NCBI GenBank assembly: GCA_010909725.1
Contig: JAACMV010000005.1
Coordinates: 682,001-746,000 of the forward strand
DNA: 64,000 nucleotides
Direction of reading: 5' to 3'
Origin: Picochlorum sp. 'celeri'
Taxonomy: Eukaryota > Chlorophyta > Trebouxiophyceae
This document shows, in pieces, positions 31,348 through 40,500 of the stretch. Within the stretch, counting starts at the first letter, position 1; every line of letters begins with the position of its first letter. The translations under genes were made by a program, and so were the position numbers. The notes beneath the pieces were generated by a model, which did no database searches, was not told the DNA's origin, and saw only the letters and a list, made by a program, of their open reading frames with translations.

Positions 31348-32019
31348 TTATTTTTTACCCAATCGACCAACATACTCGACATCAAAATACAGAGTCGCAT
31401 TTGGAGGAATAACACCCCCGGCACCCCGTGCACCATATCCAAGTTCACTTGGAATCACCAGCTTTCTCTTCCCTCCGGGTTTCATCGCCGGTATAGTCTG
31501 CCCATCTCCTAAAATTCCAAGGTCCCATCCTTTTATCACAGTGCCTGTCCCGATGCTAAAACCAAGTGGTCTCCCCCGTTCATAGGAACTATCAAACGTC
31601 CCCGATGCAATTTCTGAATCCAATCGCCCTTCATAATGAACCTTGACGAACGTCCCCTTCACTGGAGGATCACCCTCTCCCACCTTGACATCGCAGTATT
31701 CTAATCCAGACGCATCCCCTGATGACACCTTGACCATGGTTGGACAGGCATCTGCCAATGCAGCTCCTGTGAGTTGAGGAGCACACAGAATAGCTGCCGA
31801 TGCAATCCCTGCAACAGCCATCTGCTTGGATACCTCAAGTACTTTACTGAGGCTGCGATGCACATCATGTGCTGTTGTGGCTGCTTGAGGAATATGCAAT
31901 ACCCGTGTCTTTGGTGTTCCCACACACACAGCAGCAGGTCTGGATGATGATGATGATGATGGGTTGGAAGCCACAAGGCCATGCGATACCTTTGATGAAT
32001 TCAAAACTGCAAGCTTCAT
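31348..32019 (-). CDS. Thylakoid-lumen FKBP-type prolyl isomerase
   Basis: 223 residues from ATG 32019 (upstream in-frame codons to 32061 begin with TTG). The leader is bipartite: a Ser/Lys-rich plastid transit peptide (first ~65 residues), then a hydrophobic lumenal signal ending AALADA, like other Tat/Sec lumen proteins. The mature domain shows the FKBP fold: VKVHYEGRL, FDSSYERGRPLGFSIGTG, VIKGWDLGI, MKPGGKRKLVIPSELGYG and IPPNATLYFDVEYVG, so the isomerase pocket appears intact. Cys residues in ACPTMV and LEYCDV resemble FKBP13, whose N-terminal disulfide partner is conserved; the second FKBP13 disulfide insertion is not present. It acts in lumenal folding or photosystem assembly. Confidence 0.9.
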   Translation of the reverse strand: MKLAVLNSSKVSHGLVASNPSSSSSSRPAAVCVGTPKTRVLHIPQAATTAHDVHRSLSKVLEVSKQMAVAGIASAAILCAPQLTGAALADACPTMVKVSSGDASGLEYCDVKVGEGDPPVKGTFVKVHYEGRLDSEIASGTFDSSYERGRPLGFSIGTGTVIKGWDLGILGDGQTIPAMKPGGKRKLVIPSELGYGARGAGGVIPPNATLYFDVEYVGRLGKK

Positions 32020-32585
32020 TCTGATTTGATGTATGATGCTGAGATCCTTTCTGACAAACAACGATACTACAATATGTTTGTTCTTGTTGGACTGAGGTTT
32101 TTTTTCCTACACACTGTATTCAAGCGACACAATCTCTCACTCACACAGATCTGTTCAAGCTACCAAAAATATTAATTATCCTTGCATATAAATAATAATC
32201 GGTTATTAGTATTGTGCTACTATGAAGCAAGACCATCGCCGTGGGTAAAGATGGTTTCGGGATCCCAAAGCCAAAGGGCCCTTGTTGTTCACATGAAACC
32301 TTTTCATCGATCGAACAATCCACTCGACCGGAAGTAGTAGTAGTTGGTTGTTCTGTGTGCATAGAGCGCATTAATTGAAATAATAATACGAGCTGCGTGC
32401 GTGCCTACAAGCTATATATAGAGTCATTCATAATCCATAATTAGGACTTATTTGTTATCAAGCAGATGTACGACTGATACGTATTCTTCTCGTTTACATT
32501 GGTATTGCTTCAAAGGAAGAGAAGAAAGAAGGCTCTTTTCTTTTCATAAAAACCCCAGGAAGATCTCCTTTGGTACAGACAGACG
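32020..32585. promoter_or_regulatory. Divergent intergenic region FKBP / sulfurtransferase
   Basis: About 565 bases. It has AT-rich tracts and a TATATATAG word near 32412. A short minus-strand open frame (32141-32371) is not convincing. I see no RNA gene or strong repeat. Confidence 0.4.
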
Positions 32586-33734
32586 ATGTCGCCACTGTGT
32601 CGTACGATAGCGCATAAAATCAGTGGATACAGTAGGTGTATGGTGCCACCAGTGACACGGACAGAAGTCAATGTGGATACAAGGACATTATGGGAGAGAC
32701 CCATACTGTCTAGTCTATGCTCCACCTCTCCTATAATGCAAACCAGGAGCATGGCGTCATCTCGCACCTATTGTAGTGCATCATCAAGAGATGATCTATC
32801 GTCTCTTTGTTCAGCGGCATGGCTTCAAGAGCATTTGAATCAGTGTAAAGTGTTGGATGCCACATGGTACTTGCCTCACATGGGCCGGGATCCGATTGAA
32901 GAATTCTCAACGATTGGTAGGATACCAGGTGCTCAGTTTTTTGATTTGGATGGAGTAGCTCGACAGGATATCGATCTACCTCATATGCTTCCTACCGAGC
33001 AAGGGTTTGCCGCAGCAGCATCAGCACTTGGTATATCCCCTGATGATACCGTTGTTGTGTATGATCGGCAGGGAATATTCAGTGCGCCTCGAGCGTGGTG
33101 GACATGGAAGGTGTTTGGCCATGAACATGTATACGTGTTAGATGGGGGATTACCGGCATGGGTGGAGGATGTGCAGGGTGAGGTGGACATGACACCTGTG
33201 TCAAATAGAGATGATGTAGAGCAGGCTACGCGTGCATGCCAAGATGCCATGCAACGTGGAACATCATGGAATGCACCTCCACATGCATCATACCCATCAT
33301 GTTCATTGAATACACGCCTTGTCGCATCCATCGACGATGTCCTTGAACGTGCAGTGTATGGAACAGACAGTATTGTTGTTGATGCCAGGCCTGCTGCAAG
33401 GTTCCATGGGGAGGCTGAAGAGCCTCGCAAGGGTTTGGCCAAAGGACACATGCCAAACAGTAAGAATATCCCTTGGAATGCTGTATTGACAGAATCCCCC
33501 AGCGCGCGGTTCAAATCCCCTGATGAAATCCAACAGGTCTTTCAATCTGTTGGGATTGATCCAAAGACTGCTGATTTCAGCAACGTTATCGCATCATGCG
33601 GAAGTGGAACCACCGCGTGTATTCTCGTCCTCGCTGCACAACAGATGGAGATAGGGTCCACCAAACCAATGATGCCCGTCTATGATGGGTCGTGGAGTGA
33701 GTATGGTGCATTGCCCAATGTACCTGTCAGCTGA
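32586..33734 (+). CDS. 3-Mercaptopyruvate/thiosulfate sulfurtransferase
   Basis: 382 residues: two rhodanese domains (about 75-205 and 235-375) behind a ~70-residue Ser/Arg-rich leader that suits mitochondrial or plastid import. The first domain carries LDATWYLP, IPGAQFFDLDG and VVVYDRQGIFSAPRAWWT, the family landmarks. The second carries VVDARPAARF, G-H-M-P-N-S-K-N-I-P, and the active-site loop CGSGTTACI with the persulfide Cys. A second in-frame Met (MQTRSM..., about residue 51) could give a shorter form. Enzymes of this type detoxify cyanide and move sulfane sulfur for cofactor biosynthesis. Single exon, divergent from the FKBP. Confidence 0.93.
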   Translation: MSPLCRTIAHKISGYSRCMVPPVTRTEVNVDTRTLWERPILSSLCSTSPIMQTRSMASSRTYCSASSRDDLSSLCSAAWLQEHLNQCKVLDATWYLPHMGRDPIEEFSTIGRIPGAQFFDLDGVARQDIDLPHMLPTEQGFAAAASALGISPDDTVVVYDRQGIFSAPRAWWTWKVFGHEHVYVLDGGLPAWVEDVQGEVDMTPVSNRDDVEQATRACQDAMQRGTSWNAPPHASYPSCSLNTRLVASIDDVLERAVYGTDSIVVDARPAARFHGEAEEPRKGLAKGHMPNSKNIPWNAVLTESPSARFKSPDEIQQVFQSVGIDPKTADFSNVIASCGSGTTACILVLAAQQMEIGSTKPMMPVYDGSWSEYGALPNVPVS

Positions 33735-33846
33735 TGTTTGAATTCTCATCATCAGCCTGATGTAGATCAGGCAGGTTCTCGTATATTATTCATTTATTCC
33801 TTAATTTCCTATATTTAAAAAAGAAAAACATACTGAATAATATAGA

Positions 33847-34842
33847 ATGTCGACAGTTGTTGTGAAATCGTTGCGTAGGAATTCAACTCAACATTGGAGA
33901 ACGTGGGCACTCGTCTCCACCTCATCCTTCTGTTCAATTCCTTCCCCAGGATTTCCTAGTAATGGGATTAGGCATAACAAAAGTAGTATTGGAAAGAATC
34001 CGAGTAAACTATCGCTGATCATGTCGTCTTCGACAGATGCTGACCGTGTGGCCAGCGAATACGAGTCCCTTCAGGCGTACCAAGCAACAGTAGAGAAGCT
34101 CTCTGCGCCAGAGATGGCCAGGACAATCGTTCAAAATAGCATGTTTGGGGTGTTATCGACGAATTCGAGGGGTGCATTGTCTGGGTATCCCTCTGGATCT
34201 GTGGCAGAATATGCTTGTGATGCATCTGGATACCCCATATTCTGTTTGAGTTCCCTCGGGAGTCACAAGGGGGATTTATTGGAAAATCCTAAATGCAGTC
34301 TGACAATTCTCAAAACTGGATTTCAAGGGATGCAAGATGCTCGAGTGAATATCGTCGGATCAGCTGTCGAAGTTGGTCCAGATGCTGCAGAGCATGCCCG
34401 TGCCATCTACCTGGAAAAACATCCCAACTCATTCTGGGTGGATTTTGGAGACTTTTCCTGGTTCACACTCAATTCCATTGAGAATGTACGACTGGTGGGA
34501 GGGTTTGGAATGGCTGGGTCTGTGAGTCCTGCATCATATCTGTCTGCATCGCCAGATCATATTTCACAGTTTAGCGGCCCAGTTTGTGGGCATATGAATG
34601 CAGATCATGGGGATGCGTCCATTGCCATGGTGAAGCATTATGCGGGTATTTCTGTCGATACAGCGTCGATGATGTCCTTGGATAGATATGGAATTGATAT
34701 GAAATGTGTCAAGGATGGCGAGGTGTTCAATTGTCGATTGGGATTCCCCACTGTTGTTCAAGACAGGAAGCAGATTAAAGAGGCCATCGTGGCCATGACC
34801 AAAGAGGCTGCTGCTGCTGCTGCTGCTGCTTCAAAGGAGTAA
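33847..34842 (+). CDS. HugZ-like split-barrel FMN/heme protein with DUF2470
   Basis: 331 residues. The N-terminal ~60 residues are Ser/Arg/Asn-rich and look like a plastid or mitochondrial presequence; an internal Met at 34021 begins a more compact protein. The pyridoxamine-phosphate-oxidase-like split barrel (about 75-230) shows VLSTNSRGALSGYPSGSVAEY, LSSLGSHKGDLLENPKCSL and FWVDFGDFSWF. The C-terminal DUF2470 part contains CGHMNADHGDASIAMVKHYAG. This combination occurs in bacterial HugZ-type heme oxygenases and in plastid proteins of plants. It ends in a short poly-Ala tract (Ala9, from a CTG repeat at 34808-34831) that may vary between strains. A tetrapyrrole-related role is likely but not shown. 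Confidence 0.85.
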   Translation: MSTVVVKSLRRNSTQHWRTWALVSTSSFCSIPSPGFPSNGIRHNKSSIGKNPSKLSLIMSSSTDADRVASEYESLQAYQATVEKLSAPEMARTIVQNSMFGVLSTNSRGALSGYPSGSVAEYACDASGYPIFCLSSLGSHKGDLLENPKCSLTILKTGFQGMQDARVNIVGSAVEVGPDAAEHARAIYLEKHPNSFWVDFGDFSWFTLNSIENVRLVGGFGMAGSVSPASYLSASPDHISQFSGPVCGHMNADHGDASIAMVKHYAGISVDTASMMSLDRYGIDMKCVKDGEVFNCRLGFPTVVQDRKQIKEAIVAMTKEAAAAAAAASKE

Positions 34843-34947
34843 CTGATTGCATGCTGTCGTCGTATTTCTTCTCTCTGTATATTGTTGTAACAAAACATGT
34901 ATTATTATTATTATTATTCCAGATTTGCGTAAAAGGAGGAGGAGGAG

Positions 34948-36849
34948 ATGAGGCGTGAGACTCGCGTTGCTGCTCTTTTTCTTCGGGTCTCCCCCTCAAG
35001 GTGGTCTCTGCCCACCAGGGGTCTCTCGGCTTCCGGCGATGGGAGCACCACAGAGGTGGTGGAACGTCTCATGGATGAATCACATGTTGTGCCGTATCGA
35101 AAGGATGGTTTACTCCAGAGAGTGCCGCCTGTCGTGACTATTCCAGTGCCTCTGCAACATGCCGTATCTGCATTGCAAAAAGAAAAGACGAGTCACCCAA
35201 AGAGATTGCGGCAATTGGGGAAGAAGGTTGTTGAGAGTATTAAAATGAGATCGTTAAGTAAGCATCGGGGTGGGATTCAGCCGAATTTGTATGATCGACA
35301 GGTGTCTCCGACGGTTTTGAGAGGGGCCAGGCGACAGCAGGAGAAGCAGGCGTTGAGGGCCTTGACTCTTGGGGAGTTTCGGGCGGATGAGGTTGTGGAT
35401 GAAGAGCCAATGTCAGATCTACTTACATCGAGGCCAGAGTATCAGATACTAAAGGCGAGTGCGGAGCAATCAGTGTATAAAAGACAGCTTGAAACGCTGA
35501 GTGGATTGAAATTGTATAATGGGCTTGGGGCTTTGGCCTATGCGTCTGCGAGGTTGCCGTCGACGTATGCAGCTATTAAGCATGTATTGCAGCGATTGGA
35601 AATGTCACGGGGGAATAATGATGGTGACACATGGGTGCCGGAGAGTATGTTGGATTTTGGTGCTGGTCCAGGAACTGCTGCATGGGCTGCTCGGCATGTC
35701 TGGCCATCGTCCAATATACGGGTGACGGCGATAGAGAATTCGCATTCGATGGCGAATCTAGGGTATGAAATACTGGATATGTGTGCGCAGGATACTAATG
35801 GTACTAGTATGGTTCCAATAGACGGAGATAGGGTGGCAACACCATCTGGAAGGATGGATATTCGGTGGAGGCCGTATTTTCCGAGGAATAAAGGTGCTCT
35901 GGCCAAGCATGATATATGTATCGCGGCGTATAGTTTGAATGAATTGAATGATAGCGTAGAGAGGCACCAAGTGCTGAATAAATTGATTCAGTCTAGTCAG
36001 CAATATATTGTGTTGATAGAGCCAGGCACGCCACATGGATTTTCCATCATAGATGATAGTCGTGCGTATGTGCTCAAGGTTTCGAGGAAACTTGGGATTC
36101 CATTTCATGTTGTTGCACCGTGTCCTCATGATGGCGCATGCCCACTTCGTGGGACAAAGTCATGGTGCCATTTCACTCAACGGCACACAAGGACTGAGGA
36201 ACAACGCATTGCAGTGAAGAGCTTGACGGGAAAGGCACCGAGAGACACGTTTGCAGAAAAGTTTTCGTATGTGATTCTGAAACGAGGGTTTAGAGAAGGG
36301 CGTCCGGATTTGTTTGCGATCGATGCTCCTCGTCATGATGAGGCTAATCATGCTGTAGCACAGATGGAGCATATGACTGCTGCACATAAGAGTGATGTAG
36401 AGCATGATGCACGTCTTCAACACGGTGTCGAGATTTTTAAAAGTCTATCTACTACCAATGCGGAATTGAAGATTCCGCATTCTAGAATACTGAGGACTCG
36501 AAAACGAAAAGGACATGTTGTCTTGGACTTGTGCACGGTGCTTGATCAGGATGGGGCCCACCTTGGTGATAATAAAGGTACTATACTACGGCAGACTGTA
36601 TCCCGAGCAAAATCAAACAAGTCTTGGGATAAAGGAAGTGCGTACAGAGCATCTAGAACGTTGCAACAAGGCGACCAATGGCCTTTGCTGTATCAAGCTG
36701 GTTCGAATACTATAGAAGCGCCAGTCTTGCTCAAGGAATACTTGTTTCCCGAGGGTGTCGAGAGCGATAGCGACGAGGATATAGAACAATGGCTTCGTAA
36801 CGAGGGATGGTTCATTGACGACGATAGTGATGATGGCGAGAAGGAATAG
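34948..36849 (+). CDS. RSM22: Mitochondrial ribosome assembly factor RSM22/METTL17
   Basis: 633 residues with a mitochondrial-like leader (MRRETRVAALFLRVSPSRW). The methyltransferase-like fold begins near residue 230 with LDFGAGPGTAAWAARHVWP, followed by ENSHSMANLG and a SLNEL motif. Family-specific Cys clusters follow in CPHDGACPLRGTKSWCHFTQR, which in METTL17 bind an Fe-S cluster and appear complete here. The C-terminal part has a basic stretch (RTRKRKGHVVLDLCT) and an acidic tail (DSDEDIEQWLRNEGWFIDDDSDD). RSM22 proteins promote small-subunit assembly in mitochondria. Converges on RCE1 with only 45 bases between stops. Single exon. Confidence 0.93.
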   Translation: MRRETRVAALFLRVSPSRWSLPTRGLSASGDGSTTEVVERLMDESHVVPYRKDGLLQRVPPVVTIPVPLQHAVSALQKEKTSHPKRLRQLGKKVVESIKMRSLSKHRGGIQPNLYDRQVSPTVLRGARRQQEKQALRALTLGEFRADEVVDEEPMSDLLTSRPEYQILKASAEQSVYKRQLETLSGLKLYNGLGALAYASARLPSTYAAIKHVLQRLEMSRGNNDGDTWVPESMLDFGAGPGTAAWAARHVWPSSNIRVTAIENSHSMANLGYEILDMCAQDTNGTSMVPIDGDRVATPSGRMDIRWRPYFPRNKGALAKHDICIAAYSLNELNDSVERHQVLNKLIQSSQQYIVLIEPGTPHGFSIIDDSRAYVLKVSRKLGIPFHVVAPCPHDGACPLRGTKSWCHFTQRHTRTEEQRIAVKSLTGKAPRDTFAEKFSYVILKRGFREGRPDLFAIDAPRHDEANHAVAQMEHMTAAHKSDVEHDARLQHGVEIFKSLSTTNAELKIPHSRILRTRKRKGHVVLDLCTVLDQDGAHLGDNKGTILRQTVSRAKSNKSWDKGSAYRASRTLQQGDQWPLLYQAGSNTIEAPVLLKEYLFPEGVESDSDEDIEQWLRNEGWFIDDDSDDGEKE

Positions 36850-36894
36850 ATGTGTCATCATCACATCATAGAATGACATCTTATGATGGAAAAT

Positions 36895-37761
36895 TCATTG
36901 TATTACCATGTAACATGCCGCGACAAACCCACAGACACCAAAGATATGACACAGGATGATACCTCGAGCGTATCGTGTACTCATCTGACGTAACTCTCCA
37001 AAACGGGGAACACCAAAGAAATTGCACACAGCATGTGCTGCCAAAGGAGCCATGAGCTGACCAGTCTTGGCAAACAACATTGCTGCGTACCAGCCGAATA
37101 CCGTTGTATATAGGAACTGAAACAGAACATTCATAATGGCATATGTCCATGCAATATTCCGATAATATACCATATCGTGCAAATGGTGGACATGTGATAA
37201 CCCAAACACCATTGGTGAAAACCATATACTTGTGGACATGTTCATCCCTCCAAGCCAGAGAAACGACATGAGAGCACTCCGAAAGCAAATTTCTTCTGTG
37301 AATGGAGCTACACATATATCACGAATCCATTCAACAAGTCTCCGCCGAGACATTACAGGACGCCCATGGTACATTTCAAGTATCAGGATTACCAGGGAAC
37401 CAGAAAACAAGACGAGGACAGGCAGTGCACCAATCCATGCTGCGTTTACTATCTTTTGTATTGAAAACTCTCCAAATCCTAGAAGTCTAATCAAATCATG
37501 ACACGGAGAGTCGACTGACAAGAATGGTGATGTACGCCGTGCCTGTTCCACCAAGGCACAACTGAAGAAGGGTACCCAGAAACATGACACGCATATCCTC
37601 TTCCAAATCACATCCGCTTCATGTCTCGCCCTCCCTCGGGAAACTATATACAATGGAGTTATATAGAGCAGTGGAAAGAGAAGACTTGACAGAAAGAGCG
37701 ACACATTTGATTGGATCTTGGTGCTGTCTTCCCACGAGCGTTGTTGGAAACAGCGGTCCAT
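36895..37761 (-). CDS. RCE1: CAAX prenyl endoprotease RCE1
   Basis: ER-membrane protease that removes the three terminal residues of prenylated CaaX proteins. 288 residues with about seven hydrophobic segments, the normal length. The catalytic Glu-Glu motif FTEEICFRS lies near residue 155, the metal/catalytic His are in GLSHVHHLHD, and the family's TTVFGWYAAMLFAKTG..APL..HAVCNFFG block is complete. ATG 37761 is well placed; in-frame N-terminal residues include a soluble start then the first helix. The two neighbouring genes (RSM22 and MRE11) are functionally unrelated. Its upstream region holds the 53-nt element described below. Confidence 0.93.
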   Translation of the reverse strand: MDRCFQQRSWEDSTKIQSNVSLFLSSLLFPLLYITPLYIVSRGRARHEADVIWKRICVSCFWVPFFSCALVEQARRTSPFLSVDSPCHDLIRLLGFGEFSIQKIVNAAWIGALPVLVLFSGSLVILILEMYHGRPVMSRRRLVEWIRDICVAPFTEEICFRSALMSFLWLGGMNMSTSIWFSPMVFGLSHVHHLHDMVYYRNIAWTYAIMNVLFQFLYTTVFGWYAAMLFAKTGQLMAPLAAHAVCNFFGVPRFGELRQMSTRYARGIILCHIFGVCGFVAACYMVIQ

Positions 37762-37845
37762 CTTGTCAGCATGGCTCCTCCTCCAGCACTTCCCCCCTCT
37801 TCCTTCAGTGCAGTATCTGATTTACTATATGTATGTATGTATGAT

Positions 37846-37898
37846 TTTACATCAATGCCCCCTGACCAGGTCGCCTCTTGATCAAGTGGGGTACCTGT
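37846..37898. ncRNA. Candidate structured element, copy A (RCE1/MRE11 region)
   Basis: A 53-base segment that aligns without gaps to 42714-42766, 39 identical positions by my count. In copy A the bases CCCC (37859-37862) can pair with GGGG (37888-37891), enclosing a loop with GACCAGGTCGCC and TTGATCA. The pair at 37859/37891 is C-G here and T-A in the other copy, a compensatory change. It lies 85-137 bases upstream of RCE1 and ~330 upstream of MRE11. It could be an RNA or a bipartite protein-binding site; strand unknown. Confidence 0.35.
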
Positions 37899-38007
37899 GG
37901 TGGGGTACCCAGGGCTCCGTGAAAAGAAATAAGAAAAAGGAAAGGACAAAACTAACGACACACTACAATCATAATCTTCTCGATATATATAGAGTCTATT
38001 TGGGTTT

Positions 38008-38144
38008 CCAGCAGATGGATCCATCTGCTGGGTTTTCTGCAATGCGCATTACCAATGCAGAAGGCGCCTTGTGCAATTTTGAGATGGCCATTCCTAGGAA
38101 CATTTGAATCTTGCTCCCCTCACATGGGGAGCCAAAATCAAATG
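38008..38144. other. Cluster of strong inverted repeats upstream of MRE11
   Basis: Four elements in 140 bases. A perfect 24-bp palindrome covers 38008-38031, centred on GGATCC. TTCTGCA/TGCAGAA form a stem across about 38035-38065. TTCCTAGGAA is a palindrome at 38091-38100. A two-tier hairpin follows: CATTTGA (38101-38107) pairs with TCAAATG (38138-38144), and inside a 5x5 internal loop GCTCCCC (38113-38119) pairs with GGGGAGC (38126-38132). The set lies just before the MRE11 ATG at 38228. Confidence 0.6.
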
Positions 38145-38227
38145 AAACCAGCCTATTCTTCTTGAAAAGTATATTTAAATACATTTCTTGTATACTTAAT
38201 GGGTACCATGCCTTGTTGATAGAATTC

Positions 38228-40458
38228 ATGGAGGATACCCTGAGAATTCTCGTGGCCACTGACAACCACCTTGTACGACTCTATTTTCCTTGGTCTGATA
38301 CCATCAATAGGCACTCTCTGTTGTTTATTAAAGATTATGCTTGGCCTTCTTGACGCGTATATCGCTTTTCGCAGGGTGTGTGGGAAAGTGACCCAGTCAG
38401 AGGCAACGACAGTTTTGACACATTTGATGAAATATTTCAGATTGCGAAGCAGCATAGCGTCGATTTTGTCCTTCTAGGTGGTGATTTGTTCCATGAGAAC
38501 AAGCCTTCGAGGAATAGCGTGGTCAAGGCTGTGGATATCTTGTCAAAGCATTGTTTGGGTGATGGAGATATTTTGTTTGAAATTCTCTCTGATCAAAAGG
38601 TCAATTTTACCACTGGGTGCGTTTAGAGAGTTTCATCTTGTTCTTCTTTACTTTGTGGTTACTCGCACAATTGATAGATGCGCGTACGATTCTGTCATCG
38701 CAGGCGAGTGAATTACGAGAATCCCAACTTCAACATTGGGCTCCCTGTGTTTACCATCCATGGCAACCATGACGATCCATCTTCAGTGGATAATATGTCT
38801 GCTGTCGATATTCTCGCCAGCGCAAATCTAGTCAATTATTTCGGAAAAACAACTATTAGTGGTTCAGGATCAGGCGGGGTGAAGATTAGCCCTATATTGA
38901 TAAGTAAAGGGAACACAAAGCTTGCGTTGTACGGGCTTGGGAATATTAGAGATGAGCGCATGTGTCGTCTGTTCAACACGCCAAACGGGGTGGAATGGGC
39001 AAGGCCTCTATCAAATCCCATTGCAGATGTAGAAGACTGGGTCAATGTTTTTGTGTTGCATCAGAATAGAGTACCTCATGCGCAAGGAGCGAAGAATATT
39101 GTGAGGGAGAGTCATTTGCCAAAGTTTTTGGATGTTGTGATTTGGGGACATGAGCACGAATGCATCGCCGAAGTACAGGTGCGTAGAGGGGTTAATGCTG
39201 TTTTGTTTTTCATTTGTATGGAGAACATAATTGTACACGAGTGCTATTTAATAATAATGTGCAGAGTTCTGCGGCATCAGGTGGTGCTTTCTCGGTGCTG
39301 CAGCCAGGCTCCTCTGTAGCGACAGCTCTGAGTGAAGGGGAATCGAAAAAGAAGCACGTGTTTCTCTTGGAAATTCGACAGAAAAAGTGGCGGACTGTCA
39401 AAATTCCATTGGAAACTGTGAGACCGTTTGTCTTTGATTCGGTAACCTTGTCACATCAGACTTCTGTCAACCCAGGAAATCCAGACTCGGTGGTTGATTT
39501 TCTAGCCGACAAGGTTGACCAAATGATTTCTTTAGCAGCGAGAGAAGCATCGTCCAATGGTCCAGATTTGCCTTTGATACGATGCCGAGTAGACTATTCA
39601 GGATTCAGTACGATAAATACGCAGACCTTTGCACAGCAATTTGTGGATAAAGTGGCCAATCCGCAGGATGTGTTGCTGTGGCAAAAGGCTGCTGTTCGCA
39701 GGAGAGCAGCAGCGAATGGTGCCCTGTTGCAGCCAGTGACACCAGCGGATGCTGAAACTCGGATAGAAGATTTGATTGGGGAGCATTTGAAAGATGAACT
39801 TCGAATACTTCCAGAGCAGGAGCTTGGGCATGCCTTGAATGAATATGTCCAAAAAGATGAAAAGTCAGCCTTGGTTGAAACTGTGAAGAATGCACTCAAA
39901 GAGACTCAGCAAGATGCTGAGAGGCGGACCAAGGATGCTTCAAAGGATGTTCAGGAAAATCAGGAATCTGAAATGATTCTGAAAGCACTATTATCTGCAG
40001 CAGGTTTCCGCAGGGAAAAGATTGTTGCATCACGGGTAGTGAATGCTGCCAAGGACAAAATAAACAGTAGTTTGCCTGATGCGAATACTAATAAGAAATC
40101 GCAGCAAAGGACTAGAAAGACTCAGCAAACAGATGACATTGAGAACCGTAGTGCATCCACTGGAGAGTCCAGTGATGACGAGGGGATGTCTGACGCCATT
40201 GACAATGGCTCTCCTCGAGGCTCGAAACGCGTGACGCGGAGCTCAATACGCCAGAAAAACAATCAAAACAACAGGAAGAAGCAGAGGGAATCTGATTCCG
40301 ATATGGCACAAACTCCTGAAGTGGGTGTTCAAAATATGCCAGCACCATCTGTGTCAAGGATCTCTACAAGGGTGCAAGCTTTGAATGGACTTCGAGCATC
40401 AAAGAAAACGAGTAAAGATTCAAGCATGAGCAAGTGGGGATCTTTCAAAAAGCATTAA
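38228..40458 (+). CDS. MRE11: MRE11 double-strand-break repair nuclease
   Basis: Four exons: 38228..38272, 38375..38616, 38704..39178, 39265..40458 (introns 102, 87 and 86 nt, all GT..AG). Total 651 residues. Exon 1 gives TDNHL and exon 2 continues GVWESDPVRGNDSF, which supports the first junction. Phosphodiesterase motifs are complete: D12-x-H14, GGDLFHENKPS (Asp52), IHGNHDDP, and VIWGHEHEC. The capping domain follows (GAFSVLQPGSSVATAL, LETVRPFVFDSVTL), then a long Lys/Gln/Ser-rich tail with KRVTRSS-type basic DNA-binding patches. It works with RAD50 and NBS1, neither seen here. The introns confine to the first half, and exon 2/3 use a phase-2 splice rebuilding Gly. Confidence 0.95.
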
Positions 40459-40500
40459 GTATACGTGTAATATTACATTGCTGCGTGCACTTGATGGTGT

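Noticed and set aside
37876..37898. Resemblance of copy A (GATCAAGTGGGGTACCTGT) to the 5' region of U2 snRNA
   Set aside because: The invariant branch-pairing bases are changed, stem I is missing, and copy B matches U2 even less. Likely chance or a remote pseudogene.
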